Positions 46,906 through 55,975 of a DNA stretch of 64,000 nucleotides are shown piece after piece. How positions within the stretch are numbered: the stretch's first letter is position 1; each line of letters starts with the position of its first letter. This stretch comes from Halotia branconii CENA392 (GTDB taxonomy: Bacteria; Cyanobacteriota; Cyanobacteriia; Cyanobacteriales; Nostocaceae). The stretch spans positions 3,513,455-3,577,454 of the forward strand of contig NZ_CP124543.1 of NCBI RefSeq assembly GCF_029953635.1, given 5' to 3'. The position numbers and the translations under genes were made by a program. The notes under the pieces are model-generated. The model saw only the letters and a list, made by a program, of their open reading frames with translations. It had not been told where the DNA came from and did no database searches.

Positions 46906-48234
46906 TTATCTAGAGGCGACTTGTGGCCCTGCCCAAACTTCTGTAACTTTTTGACCAAAGGTAATTGGTTGATCTGTATCTGTGGTATTTACTGTCTTAC
47001 CGTCAGTACCAACTTGTACTAAAGGCCAATTCTCTTCACCTATTTCACCTGCACGAAACAAAACACGATCTGGTTGATTTTTACTCCAACCTAACAACAC
47101 CGCAATCTTTTCATGTCCATCTTTTTCTTGAGATGGGGCAACAGTATTTGCATGATCTTTGTGACGATCCCAAATTACTGCTTGATCTGTAGCATCACCT
47201 GTGTTGAATACCCCTTCAAATTTACGTGCTAAAAAGCGATCGCTTTTTTCTGACCAGCTCACAGGAACTAATACCCCTATTTTACCATTTTTATCGTCTT
47301 GTTCTGACAAGGAAACATTTGTGGTTAATAAGGGATCATTTACAGAAGCAGTAGAAGCCATCACCCGCAACTTCTTGGTTTGCTGATCTTCTACAAATAA
47401 AACACTAGTAACTCTACTGTTATACATTTCGGGTTTTACTTCCATTTGTACCCTGCTATAAACCGCATACCTTCCATCAGGAGAAATCACAGGCACACTA
47501 CGGTAATAGCGCACTCCAGAATTACCTTTAGTACCAATAGTTTCCTGAGTTGCTACAATCCATTTCCAAGGAATCGGATGAGGACTTCCTATGGGATCTG
47601 CTTGTACTGATTGTTCTTCATCAGGTTGTTCTGTGACAGGTGCTTCCGTTGTAGAGTTTGGTTGTGATTCTGTCAGAATTGGTGCTACTGGCGTAACGTG
47701 AACTGCTGCTAATGATTTTGTAACAGGAACTTTTTTTGACAGAGAATTATTTTCTTTTGCCAAAGATTGAATTTTTGCAGCTTTTAATTTTTGTACTAAA
47801 TTTAATTTATTAACAGGAATCTCTGGAATTGGCGCAAGTTCCACTGCTGCTAATGTATCAGCAGCAGTTAAATTGCTACTTGATACAGAATAATCTTCTA
47901 CTACCAAAGACTCTATTTTGTTCTCTTGTAATACTGGTACTTCCTCAACACCATCTATTGCCAACCGTGCAGAATTAGATTCTTCAGTTCTAGAGTCAAC
48001 TTCAGATGGTTTTAATATTTCAGTTAAATCAGGCTGACTGACGGTAGCCATTTCCTGCGGTATGGAGTCAGAGTCTCCAGCTTCAGAAGTAACTTTTGCT
48101 ACCGATTTTGATTGTTTCGCTGAGGTAGAGTGACCCGATGCTGCAATTAAAGGAGCAATCAGCATCACAACGACAAAATAATTGAGAAATGGTTGAACGC
48201 GGAACCATCCTGACAGCAAGAGGGGTTTAAGCAT
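46906..48234 (-). CDS. Exported or anchored protein with Ser/Thr/Glu-rich linker, unknown function
   Basis: A 442-residue protein. The N-terminal hydrophobic segment (FLNYFVVVMLIAPLIAASG) is a signal peptide or anchor. Residues about 35-215 are low-complexity, rich in Ser, Thr, Glu, Val and Lys, with loose repeats of LAAVxxxP. The C-terminal 220 residues (WKWIVATQETIGTKGNSGVR, YAVYSRVQMEVKPEMYNSRV, VLVPVSWSEKSDRFLARKF) form a folded, beta-propeller-like domain of an unnamed cyanobacterial family. No partner genes are adjacent. Confidence 0.7.
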   Translation of the reverse strand: MLKPLLLSGWFRVQPFLNYFVVVMLIAPLIAASGHSTSAKQSKSVAKVTSEAGDSDSIPQEMATVSQPDLTEILKPSEVDSRTEESNSARLAIDGVEEVPVLQENKIESLVVEDYSVSSSNLTAADTLAAVELAPIPEIPVNKLNLVQKLKAAKIQSLAKENNSLSKKVPVTKSLAAVHVTPVAPILTESQPNSTTEAPVTEQPDEEQSVQADPIGSPHPIPWKWIVATQETIGTKGNSGVRYYRSVPVISPDGRYAVYSRVQMEVKPEMYNSRVTSVLFVEDQQTKKLRVMASTASVNDPLLTTNVSLSEQDDKNGKIGVLVPVSWSEKSDRFLARKFEGVFNTGDATDQAVIWDRHKDHANTVAPSQEKDGHEKIAVLLGWSKNQPDRVLFRAGEIGEENWPLVQVGTDGKTVNTTDTDQPITFGQKVTEVWAGPQVASR

Positions 48235-48907
48235 GTGTGGACTCTCTAGAGGGGTGGCTGCTGTATGAGGAGCAATGACTATGCAACAAAAGGGAGGTGA
48301 TAATTACAGGTATAACAACAAACTCAAATATTTAATGGGATTATTTATTGAAGTTTGTAGATTTTTACAAAAATTCAGTATAACTGTTCATCTATGTACC
48401 TATTTTTTACGGGATTTTACGTAAATTATGCAAGCAGAAAGATGATGCAGATTCATTAACTAAATGACTGCATAAAACAGACTTTTGCTGCTCTTACATA
48501 CTCAACCGCACCAAAACAATCGGCGTTGGTTAAAAAGTATTAAGCATATCGTGTAAAGCACAGATATTAACAGCACAGAATCGAGCAGAATATCCTGAAC
48601 TGTTGGGAGTGGCGTTAGCAAATGCTAAACCGCAGGAGGTTTCCCTATTTATATCCTGCTACAACAGCACAGACCCTGATAACGGTAGAAGTGAGGCGTT
48701 GCTTTAAAAGCTGGGAAAGATGACGCACAACATATAATACTCGAAAAATACCGTTATTATCTATCTTGAGACATAATTTTTTTACAACTTGTTAAGTTGT
48801 GAGAACGCAATTCTATTTTATAGCTTTGTCAACAAAGAAAATTTGGCGTTGCATCAATGCGAGATATATTCATTTAACACAAGTATTTCCTTCTGTGAAA
48901 GGGATAT
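48235..48907. other. Intergenic region with a decayed reading frame
   Basis: No intact gene. A plus-strand stretch at about 48573-48708 reads AQILTAQNRAEYPELLGVAL then ANAKPQEVSLFISCYNSTDP and stops. It looks like part of a former protein-coding gene, but I cannot name it. The remainder is AT-rich. Confidence 0.45.
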
Positions 48908-49543
48908 TTACAGTTGACAAATTGCTTTGAGAACTTGTAGCGATTCAGTAGCACGGGAAGATTCCATAAAATGCAATAATGGCATTAATTGATAGATTGG
49001 CAACTCTTTTTGTTGGATATACACAAATTGATAATATTGTCCGTTGGTTACTAATCCCCAAACAGAATTTTGTTGCTGTAAGCTTTTATATATGTATGTC
49101 AGTAATTGAGGTAAACCCTCTGAGAAGGCAATGCTACTATTTTTAGATTCAATCAATAATATCCAAAAATAGGCATTAGCTGTTGTATGTTTAGCTTTAA
49201 TTATAGCTAAAATATCCATCCTACCTTTAATTATTAAATCTTCATCTTCAACTTCAATATCAGCTATGTTTTCTTCTAAACAAATTTATAGAGGATAGCG
49301 ATAAAATCCAGCTAACCTGAGTAATGGAGCAAGCACAAGAAACTTTATTTGACCTTCAGAAACTTTACCTGCTGTGAGATAGCGCCGAAAATCATCTCTA
49401 ATTTGTAGAAGTTCTTGCTGTTCTTCTTCTGAGAGAGATGCTAAAGATAATAAAGGAGAAAATGAGTCACTGTAATGTTCTTGAAAGCCGAAAAGACGGT
49501 GAACATCATCTAAAGATAAATTACGGGTGTTGAGGATTGTCAT
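48908..49543 (-). pseudogene. Type I restriction (HsdR N-terminal-like) nuclease gene split by an in-frame stop
   Basis: The frame from the ATG at 49543 (MTILNTRNLSLDDVHRLFGFQEHY...) ends at TAA 49288-49286 after ...GFYRYPL, but the same frame continues without a gap as ICLEENIADIEVEDEDLIIK then GRMDILAI and on to 48908. The whole is 211 residues plus the internal stop. The second part carries acidic and E-x-K residues (LLIESKNSS) of a PD-(D/E)XK nuclease like HsdR N-terminal proteins of cyanobacteria. The stop most simply replaces AAA (Lys). Confidence 0.8.
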
Positions 49544-49554
49544 TGATTTTTGTT

Positions 49555-50109
49555 TTATCCTTCTAACAATCGCTGTATGGAAACTGTAATTTCTGGAAAT
49601 GCCAAAGGGCTGATTTCTCCTATTTTTAGTGTTACTTCAGAGCAATAATCGCCATTTACTGGTTCTCGAAAGATTTTGACTTGTCGATGTTTTAAATCTA
49701 CAATCCAATATTCTTTAATGGCTGCGGCAGCATAGGCTTTGCGCTTGGCATTCAAATCTTTGCTTAAGCTACTATTAGCGTACTCGATGAGCCAAAAAAT
49801 ATTTTCCGGATAAGGGTGATGGGTGCGATAAATAGCTCGATGCGGTTCAACAATAGCTAAATCGGGTTGTGGTTCAGAACCGCTTTCAGGTAAGGTAATA
49901 GGCTTGGCATCTCGCACTAGTGCTTGCTTTCCTAGTAGTTCGCGTAAGTAATCAGCCGTATCAGTGTTGAGTTGGGCGTGTTCTGGCTTTTCTGGAGCCA
50001 TGTTGATAACTTCTCCATTCAACAGTTCGACATGACGATCAACTAAAAGACCGACTTCGATCATTAGGTGATAGTCTGCTAGACTCCATTTAGCAGTAGT
50101 CACTGTCAT
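49555..50109 (-). CDS. Uma2 family endonuclease (DUF820)
   Basis: A 184-residue Uma2 protein: WSLADYHLMIEVGLLVDRHVELLNGEVINMAPEKPEHAQLN at the start, the core SGSEPQPDLAIVEP with the metal-binding Asp, FWLIEYANSSLSKDLNAKRKAYAAAAIKEYWIVDLKHRQV at the end (all in pieces). Unlike the one at 4180 it is of the shorter subtype. It precedes the broken HsdR-like gene by 11 nt on the same strand, so both were probably one transcript. Confidence 0.88.
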   Translation of the reverse strand: MTVTTAKWSLADYHLMIEVGLLVDRHVELLNGEVINMAPEKPEHAQLNTDTADYLRELLGKQALVRDAKPITLPESGSEPQPDLAIVEPHRAIYRTHHPYPENIFWLIEYANSSLSKDLNAKRKAYAAAAIKEYWIVDLKHRQVKIFREPVNGDYCSEVTLKIGEISPLAFPEITVSIQRLLEG

Positions 50110-50280
50110 GGTAAATCTTTCTCAACCCAGCAATTTTTTTATTTTGACATACTTTTATTTGCGCTCTTGCAAGTTTACTGGTTTAGCTGCTTGATCAGGA
50201 GCGATCGCTAATTATAAAATTCAATTTTTTAACTGGTAATTGATAATTTTGTAACTATTATTAATTACCAGTTTTTACAC

Positions 50281-51879
50281 TTAACTAACTACTGCCTTTG
50301 GTTTTTCCTCTGTAGGTGTCTTCGCTGGTACATAAGGTTTTTCTACACCTTGTGCTAAATATTCAGCTAACTGACTTTCAATTTGATCGCGGACAATTTG
50401 ACGATATTCTAAGAAATGTTCATTGTGAGCGCAAGAAGAAAGATAATGTTCGGCAACTCCTGGGTTATGCTTAATGATGCTGAACAAGTGATGCCAAAAC
50501 TTCCAGCGGGTTTCGCGTTTGATTCCTTGTCGCCAAATTACAGTTAGCAGTGCTTTAACAATTATCCACTCTGGCATTTTGAACGGTGCTTTCCAACTTG
50601 GCGCACCCATCATCAAAAAACAACGATAGGTGCGATCCAAATATTTGACTGGATCATACAGAGTACAAAAGGCCTCAATATATTCTTTGCCAATATCTTC
50701 CAAAGGACGGGTAGGGATGAAGTTCATCAAAGTTGTTTGGTTGATATTGCCATCTTGATTTTCTCGCAGTCTTCCTTCTTTTTTCAAACGATGCCACAGT
50801 GCTGTGTTTGGTAGCGCTTGCAACATGGCAAAAGTAGTAGAAGGAATTGCGGCTTGTTCTGCAAAACGCACAATGCGATCGCCTGCACCTGCTTTTTCGC
50901 CATCAAACCCGATAATAAATCCTGCCATTGGGCGCAACCCTGCTTTAATAATGGTTTGCACCGCATCAGATAGGGAACTACGGGTATTTTGAAACTTCTT
51001 GGTCATTTGCAAACTGTCTTCATCTGGGGTTTCAATTCCCAAAAACACCGCCGCAAAACCAGATTCAACCATCAACTCCATCATTTCTGGATCTTGCGCC
51101 AAGTCAACCGAAGCTTCGGTATCAAAGCGGAAGGGATATTGATGTTCTGCCATCCAAACTTTCAACTCTTTCAGCAACAATTTAACATTGCGTTTATTGC
51201 CAATAAAGTTGTCATCCACCATGAATACACCGCGCCGCCAACCTAACTTATAAAGGTAATCTAATTCTGCCAATAGCTGTGCTGGGGTTTTGGTACGGGG
51301 TTTGCGACCGTAGAGAACAATAATATCGCAAAATTCGCATTGAAAAGGACACCCGCGCGAAAATTGCACCGACATCATGTCGTAGGCATTCAATTCTAAT
51401 AAATCAAAGCGGGGTACTGGTGTGCTAGTGACATCAGGTTTTTCGGCGGTACGGAAAGTGCCAGATTTTTCTCCCCGTTGAATTGCCTCAACAAACATGG
51501 GTAATGTGATTTCCCCTTCATCGAGAATGAGGAAATCTGCACCGACATTTTCTACTTCATGAGGTACAGAGGTCGGGTAAGGACCACCCACTGCCACTAA
51601 CTTACCGCGTTGCTTAGCTTCTTGAATTTGATCCAGTAAATCTTGTTTTTGGACAATCATTGCGGAGAACATGACTATATCTGCCCATGCCCATTCTGCT
51701 TCTGTTGCTGGACGGATGTTGCGATCAACGAGTTTAAATTCCCATTCTTGGGGCAAAATTGCCGCTACTGTTACCAAACCTAAAGGAGGTAACAAAACCT
51801 TACGGTCAACTAACTCTAGAATTTTTTCATAAGACCAAAAGGTTTTAGGAAATATTGGATATATCATTAAAACTCGCAT
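50281..51879 (-). CDS. B12-binding-domain radical SAM protein (DUF4070)
   Basis: A 532-residue enzyme. The N-terminal cobalamin-binding fold (about 1-140: LPPLGLVTVAAILP, VAVGGPYPTSVP) lacks a clear DxHxxG. The radical SAM core follows with CxxxCxxC as CPFQCEFC (about 181-188), MVDDNFIGN, and ETPDEDSL. The C-terminal part (from about 370) is the DUF4070 region seen in many cyanobacterial homologues. The reaction is unknown; methylation or ring chemistry on a lipid or small molecule is plausible. It is monocistronic. Confidence 0.9.
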   Translation of the reverse strand: MRVLMIYPIFPKTFWSYEKILELVDRKVLLPPLGLVTVAAILPQEWEFKLVDRNIRPATEAEWAWADIVMFSAMIVQKQDLLDQIQEAKQRGKLVAVGGPYPTSVPHEVENVGADFLILDEGEITLPMFVEAIQRGEKSGTFRTAEKPDVTSTPVPRFDLLELNAYDMMSVQFSRGCPFQCEFCDIIVLYGRKPRTKTPAQLLAELDYLYKLGWRRGVFMVDDNFIGNKRNVKLLLKELKVWMAEHQYPFRFDTEASVDLAQDPEMMELMVESGFAAVFLGIETPDEDSLQMTKKFQNTRSSLSDAVQTIIKAGLRPMAGFIIGFDGEKAGAGDRIVRFAEQAAIPSTTFAMLQALPNTALWHRLKKEGRLRENQDGNINQTTLMNFIPTRPLEDIGKEYIEAFCTLYDPVKYLDRTYRCFLMMGAPSWKAPFKMPEWIIVKALLTVIWRQGIKRETRWKFWHHLFSIIKHNPGVAEHYLSSCAHNEHFLEYRQIVRDQIESQLAEYLAQGVEKPYVPAKTPTEEKPKAVVS

Positions 51880-52226
51880 ATAGTATCAATCCTCACACTC
51901 TGATTGTGATCCCACTCTAACGAAAATAAGTACTAGTTGACTTTTTATTAAAGTTGTTATAGTTTACCGTTAATATTTTTGCCTAGCAATTACAGTACAG
52001 CAAACTATCCACACTGACTTGATAGTTAAGCTTGGTGTTCCAATTAAATGAGGGATCAAAATTAGTAGCGATCGCTAACTATTAACACATTAATTTACAT
52101 TTTTACTCAAAAAGATACCTCATTTACTTATTGCTATTCAGGTCAAGGCAAGGTATTCACCGCCTAAAATTCATCCTCTACGAAATTGGTGGGAAGCTGC
52201 TTTAACTAATATTTGAAATTCTTTGT
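51880..52226. other. Intergenic region, nothing recognised
   Basis: About 350 AT-rich bases. It probably holds the promoter of the radical SAM gene at its left end and the end of the downstream SDR transcript at its right. One GCGATCGC at about 52069. Confidence 0.4.
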
Positions 52227-53186
52227 TTAATTTTCAGCGCCTTTAACACCATTGATTTTCAACACATCACTCATGGTTGCACAGTAATTTGGTAAGCAAA
52301 AACTAGCAGGATTGATGAAACTTTTATAAGTAAAATGACGATAGTTCATACAAAATCTATCCCAGTCTGCCATTTGAATGCGAAACACAGCGATGATTAA
52401 ATTAGCTAATCCTAAAGATAAGGGAATGCGAAAGTAAATTTTTTTGCCTAGATAAGAGCAAAGTTGATTTACTGCTTGGTTGACAGTTAAAGGTTCTTGA
52501 CCCAAAACAAACTGGCGTGGTTCGTGGTCATGGGGAGGATGATTAATCAAATATTGCACTGTGGTAGCAATGTCTCGCCCGTGGATAAAGTGGAAACTAC
52601 CATCTACCTGTAAAAAGCGAATTAAGTTAACATATTTTGTAACTTCGGAAATACCCGATGTGAGATGAGAATAAGGTTTTTTGTCATCGCCGCCCAAAAC
52701 TAAAGTCGGAAAAACTGTAGTAATTTTAGGTGCGATCGCTAGTTTCGATTTTAGCTGTAAGCATTCATATTTAGAACGAATATAATCTGTACCTATTTCT
52801 CCTGCTTCTTTGAGTGGTTGATTGTCACAACCCAAAACACTAGCAGTAGAAAAATATATTACCTGTTCGCAACGATCTGGATCTAACAGATTGAGTAATT
52901 CTAAAGTTTTATTGACATTAATATCAAATGTTTCTTCACCACCCCAAGCTGTTGCTGTCAGAACTGCAATATCAATTGTGGTCAGCAAGTCCGCAAAAAG
53001 GTGAATTTTTTGCATATCACCTTGCAAAACGGTGATCCCTGGACGTGCTTGAGTATCAACTTGTAACTTCTTTGGGTTTCTTACCAACAGAAATAGTTCG
53101 TGGTTTGTTTGTTGAATTAAGACTTCTGAAATGTAATGACCGACACAGCCACTTGCACCGGTAACTAAAATCCGTTTCTGGTTCAT
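52227..53186 (-). CDS. NAD(P)-dependent epimerase/dehydratase-like protein (extended/atypical SDR)
   Basis: A 319-residue Rossmann-fold protein. TGASGCVGHYISEVL gives the cofactor motif (residues 9-23). The catalytic YxxxK appears as YIRSKYE. Later pieces (HFIHGRDIATTVQYLINHPP) resemble sugar epimerases and NmrA-like proteins. The C-terminal 60 residues include a segment ending in SDVLKINGVKGAEN. The substrate cannot be assigned. Confidence 0.85.
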   Translation of the reverse strand: MNQKRILVTGASGCVGHYISEVLIQQTNHELFLLVRNPKKLQVDTQARPGITVLQGDMQKIHLFADLLTTIDIAVLTATAWGGEETFDINVNKTLELLNLLDPDRCEQVIYFSTASVLGCDNQPLKEAGEIGTDYIRSKYECLQLKSKLAIAPKITTVFPTLVLGGDDKKPYSHLTSGISEVTKYVNLIRFLQVDGSFHFIHGRDIATTVQYLINHPPHDHEPRQFVLGQEPLTVNQAVNQLCSYLGKKIYFRIPLSLGLANLIIAVFRIQMADWDRFCMNYRHFTYKSFINPASFCLPNYCATMSDVLKINGVKGAEN

Positions 53187-53334
53187 GATGAATGTTTTAA
53201 AAGCTAGGAGTTGAGAATTAAGTTAAATGTTCCGCAATAAAAATTTTTCGTACTGTGCAAACCATCACTGCAAAAGATGAAACCTCAGTAAAGCGCCAAA
53301 ACTCTACATATCTGCTCCACTGCATTATTAAACT

Positions 53335-53559
53335 TTATCTTGCATCTAACATTTCTTCGATTGTCAAATCAATATCACTTGCGATTTGTCGTAGCAATCT
53401 TGATGATACGTCTCGACCTTTATGAAATGGAACTGTTGTACCTCGTCCATCTTCATGACGGAATTGCTTGTGTGAACCTTGGTGACGTATCTCTACAAAT
53501 CCGATATTCTCAAGAATCCGAACAACTTCTTGAGGCTTGAGAACAGGAATCTGGCTCAT
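53335..53559 (-). CDS. hicA: HicA-type mRNA interferase toxin
   Basis: A 74-residue HicA/YcfA-family toxin with a double-stranded-RNA-binding-like fold. The catalytic His30 lies in RHQGSHKQFRH, and VVRILENIGF and VSSRLLRQIASDIDLT are typical. It begins 3 nt after the HicB stop, in the antitoxin-first order less common than hicA-hicB. Both genes look intact. Confidence 0.88.
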   Translation of the reverse strand: MSQIPVLKPQEVVRILENIGFVEIRHQGSHKQFRHEDGRGTTVPFHKGRDVSSRLLRQIASDIDLTIEEMLDAR

Positions 53560-53562
53560 GTT

Positions 53563-53772
53563 CTATCGAATTACAATTTGCTGTGTACCAACAAATTCAG
53601 TCTCAAAAGCTAGATTTTCATCTTCTAGCAACATCTCAATAACTTCACGTAAATTCTCATGTAACTCATCCCAGGTTTCACCTTGAGAATGCGCTCCAGG
53701 AAAACCAGGAACGTAGCCGACATATAAATTTGTATCAGAGTCGCGTTCAATGATCGCGGTAAAAGTTCTCAT
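53563..53772 (-). CDS. hicB: HicB-type antitoxin
   Basis: A 69-residue HicB-like protein: MRTFTAIIERDSDTNLYVGYVPGFPGAHSQGETWDELHENLREVIEMLLEDE in pieces is the partial RNase H fold of HicB. It lacks the C-terminal DNA-binding domain found in longer HicB proteins, so it may neutralise HicA without acting as a repressor. The ATG at 53772 is preferred over one nine codons upstream. Confidence 0.85.
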   Translation of the reverse strand: MRTFTAIIERDSDTNLYVGYVPGFPGAHSQGETWDELHENLREVIEMLLEDENLAFETEFVGTQQIVIR

Positions 53773-53901
53773 AAAAAATTGAATATCAATTATTAACAAA
53801 AGCAGGTAAGTAAGGGAGCAGAGTCGAATAAATACTATTTATTATCTCTTATCTACTACCTCTTGCCTCCTGCCGACACTCGCAGACTCGCTACCGCTTC
53901 G

Positions 53902-54963
53902 CTATCTTCCAACTCCTGCTGCATCAAGTTGTTTGGCTGTTTCAAAGAAAAATGCGACATTTTCTTCTGGTGTTTCTGGTAGGACACCGTGACCAAGATT
54001 GAGAATATGACCCCAGTTTCCAGCTTTGCGAACGGTATCAAGAATACGATCGCGGATAAATTCCTTGGAACCAAATAACACTCCTGGGTCAAGATTACCT
54101 TGCACTTTCACGTGTTTGCCTAATCTCGCCCGTGCATCTGCCATATCTACAGCCCAATCTACGGTGACAATATCTGCACCAGATTGTGCCATTCTCTCTA
54201 ATACACCTGCACTGCCACTAACCAGCAGAATTAATGGTGTATCGGGGTGGGTTTGCTTGACTTGCTGGAAAACTCGCTTTTGATAAGGCAAAGCAAAAGT
54301 ATCATAATCTTGAGGACTGAGTTGCCCTGCCCAAGAATCGAACATCTGCACAACTTGAGCGCCGCAATCAATTTGGTAGCGTGTATACACTGCGATCGCA
54401 TCTGCTAATTTAGTTAATAGCTGATGCAATGTTGTGGGGTCAGAAAATGCCATATTTTTAATGATGGAGTAGGTTTTAGAACCTTTACCTTCCACCGCAT
54501 AAGCAGCTAATGTCCACGGCGCACCCACGAAACCTAACACTGTTGATTGATTGCCGACTTCTTGACGCAACGCCTGCAAAATTGTCTTGATAAATGGTAA
54601 ATCTGCTTCTGGTTCTAAGGGACGCAGGCGATCAATTTGTTCTTGAGTGCGAAGGGGCGAGTGAATAATTGGCCCTTTACCTTCGGCAATATCCATCTCA
54701 ATGCCTAAACCAGGCAATGGGGTGACAATGTCGGAAAATAAAATTACTCCATCTGGTCTGAATGCTCTCCAGGGTTGCAGGGAGACTTCGATCGCTACTT
54801 CGGGAATTTCGGAGCGATCGCGGAATGAGGGGTATTTCTCCCTTAAGTCTCGATAGGCTTTCATATATCGTCCTGCTTGTCGCATCATCCATACAGGAGG
54901 ACGATCTACTACTTCACCACGAGCAGCTCGTAGGAGATGAGGAGCCGTTAACGAAACACCCAT
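53902..54963 (-). CDS. hemE: Uroporphyrinogen decarboxylase HemE
   Basis: A 353-residue enzyme of heme and chlorophyll synthesis that converts uroporphyrinogen III to coproporphyrinogen III. The signatures [13 protein letters not shown] (with the conserved Arg), [15 protein letters not shown], and [13 protein letters not shown] are present, with the catalytic Asp in LFSDIVTPL. The gene stands alone between hicBA and a membrane-protein gene. Confidence 0.96.
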   Translation of the reverse strand: MGVSLTAPHLLRAARGEVVDRPPVWMMRQAGRYMKAYRDLREKYPSFRDRSEIPEVAIEVSLQPWRAFRPDGVILFSDIVTPLPGLGIEMDIAEGKGPIIHSPLRTQEQIDRLRPLEPEADLPFIKTILQALRQEVGNQSTVLGFVGAPWTLAAYAVEGKGSKTYSIIKNMAFSDPTTLHQLLTKLADAIAVYTRYQIDCGAQVVQMFDSWAGQLSPQDYDTFALPYQKRVFQQVKQTHPDTPLILLVSGSAGVLERMAQSGADIVTVDWAVDMADARARLGKHVKVQGNLDPGVLFGSKEFIRDRILDTVRKAGNWGHILNLGHGVLPETPEENVAFFFETAKQLDAAGVGR

Positions 54964-55185
54964 TTAATACTTTTTCCTAAGTCATTTTTTTATGCCATTG
55001 TTTAGCTTATCATTCTGGGATTACGCTTTTTGCGAAGGCTAACATTAAAAGCATTTAAAGAGGGAACAGGAAACACTTCGGCTTACTTCGACTAAACTCA
55101 GTGCATCGCAGGGAAAAAGGGATATGAGGTGTACTGAATTTTTTCAAAATCAAATACCAGTCCAATAGTCGCTACTTAACTTTTT
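54964..55185. repeat. Intergenic repeat shared with 59110-59205
   Basis: From about 55060, GGGAACAGGAAACACTTCGG, then a GACTAAACTCAGTGC repeat, then GTGTACTGAATTTTTTCAAA, ATCAAATACCAGTCC. The same order of blocks recurs at about 59117-59200, so both are copies of one dispersed element. Confidence 0.65.
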
Positions 55186-55941
55186 ATGCAATCTGACTCT
55201 AATAGTCCTAGTCCTGCTCATGTTGCATCTACTAACAGCAATCTCAACTCTAGATTGTTGATCCCGCGATCGCAGCGACGAAGGTTTTTTTTCCAGTTTA
55301 CCTTCATGACCGTCCTCGGATGGGTTGTGGGTGGCATTACTAGCATCGCTTTAGAAAGAATTATCCTGGCCAGCTTGGCATCTGTGGTTGCTAGTCAGCC
55401 GCAAGCGTGGAGCATTGTGATCAGATTGCTCAGTACTATGGTGTTTGCTATAGTTTTCAGTGCAGATCAAGCCATGATCGTACGTCGTTATCTTTCCGGT
55501 TGGCGATGGATGCTTGCTACCAGTGCAGGCTGGCTGATTGCTAGCAGCGTAGCCACAGCCTGGATTACCTACATTGCATCTATTGCTGCGTCATTAAGTG
55601 AAGCGTTAACTCCTGAAGTCAGTGTCATATTGGGATTTTTGTCAACAATTTCATACATTATTTCTGGAATTTGGTTAGGGCTTTTCCAATGGTTAGTATT
55701 GCGGCGTTACACAGCAGGCGCTTGGTGGTGGAATTTTCTGCCCTCCATTTCCTTTTTCTGCATCAGTCTGTTTGTTTGGTTGCTGTCTTTTGGGCAAAAT
55801 TTGATTCCAGAAATGAATCGGACTGCGATATTGTATTGGAGCGAACAAGGATTTACGGCCGTTATTCTCGGAGTTATACCAGCAATTGGCTTGTGTACTT
55901 TGAAAAGAAACTCTCAGCGGCAAACTGAAATTTCTGTGTAG
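55186..55941 (+). CDS. Integral membrane protein with internal repeat, unknown function
   Basis: A 251-residue protein with a polar N-terminus and about six hydrophobic helices. Two similar motifs, ADQAMIVRRYLSGWRWMLAT and LFQWLVLRRYTAGAWWW, stand about 75 residues apart, which suggests an ancient duplication of a three-helix unit. I cannot name the family. It ends 35 nt before the chosen oligopeptidase B start (55976). Confidence 0.75.
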   Translation: MQSDSNSPSPAHVASTNSNLNSRLLIPRSQRRRFFFQFTFMTVLGWVVGGITSIALERIILASLASVVASQPQAWSIVIRLLSTMVFAIVFSADQAMIVRRYLSGWRWMLATSAGWLIASSVATAWITYIASIAASLSEALTPEVSVILGFLSTISYIISGIWLGLFQWLVLRRYTAGAWWWNFLPSISFFCISLFVWLLSFGQNLIPEMNRTAILYWSEQGFTAVILGVIPAIGLCTLKRNSQRQTEISV

Positions 55942-55975
55942 CTAGTTGTTAGGTATTTGTTATAGATTAGAAATT

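Noticed and set aside
53856..54092. Minus-strand frame overlapping the end of hemE
   Set aside because: Another frame of hemE and its downstream repeat DNA; no family match.
55671..55928. Frames overlapping the membrane protein gene at 55186
   Set aside because: Overlap a gene with clear helix pattern in another frame; composition is that of a shadow.
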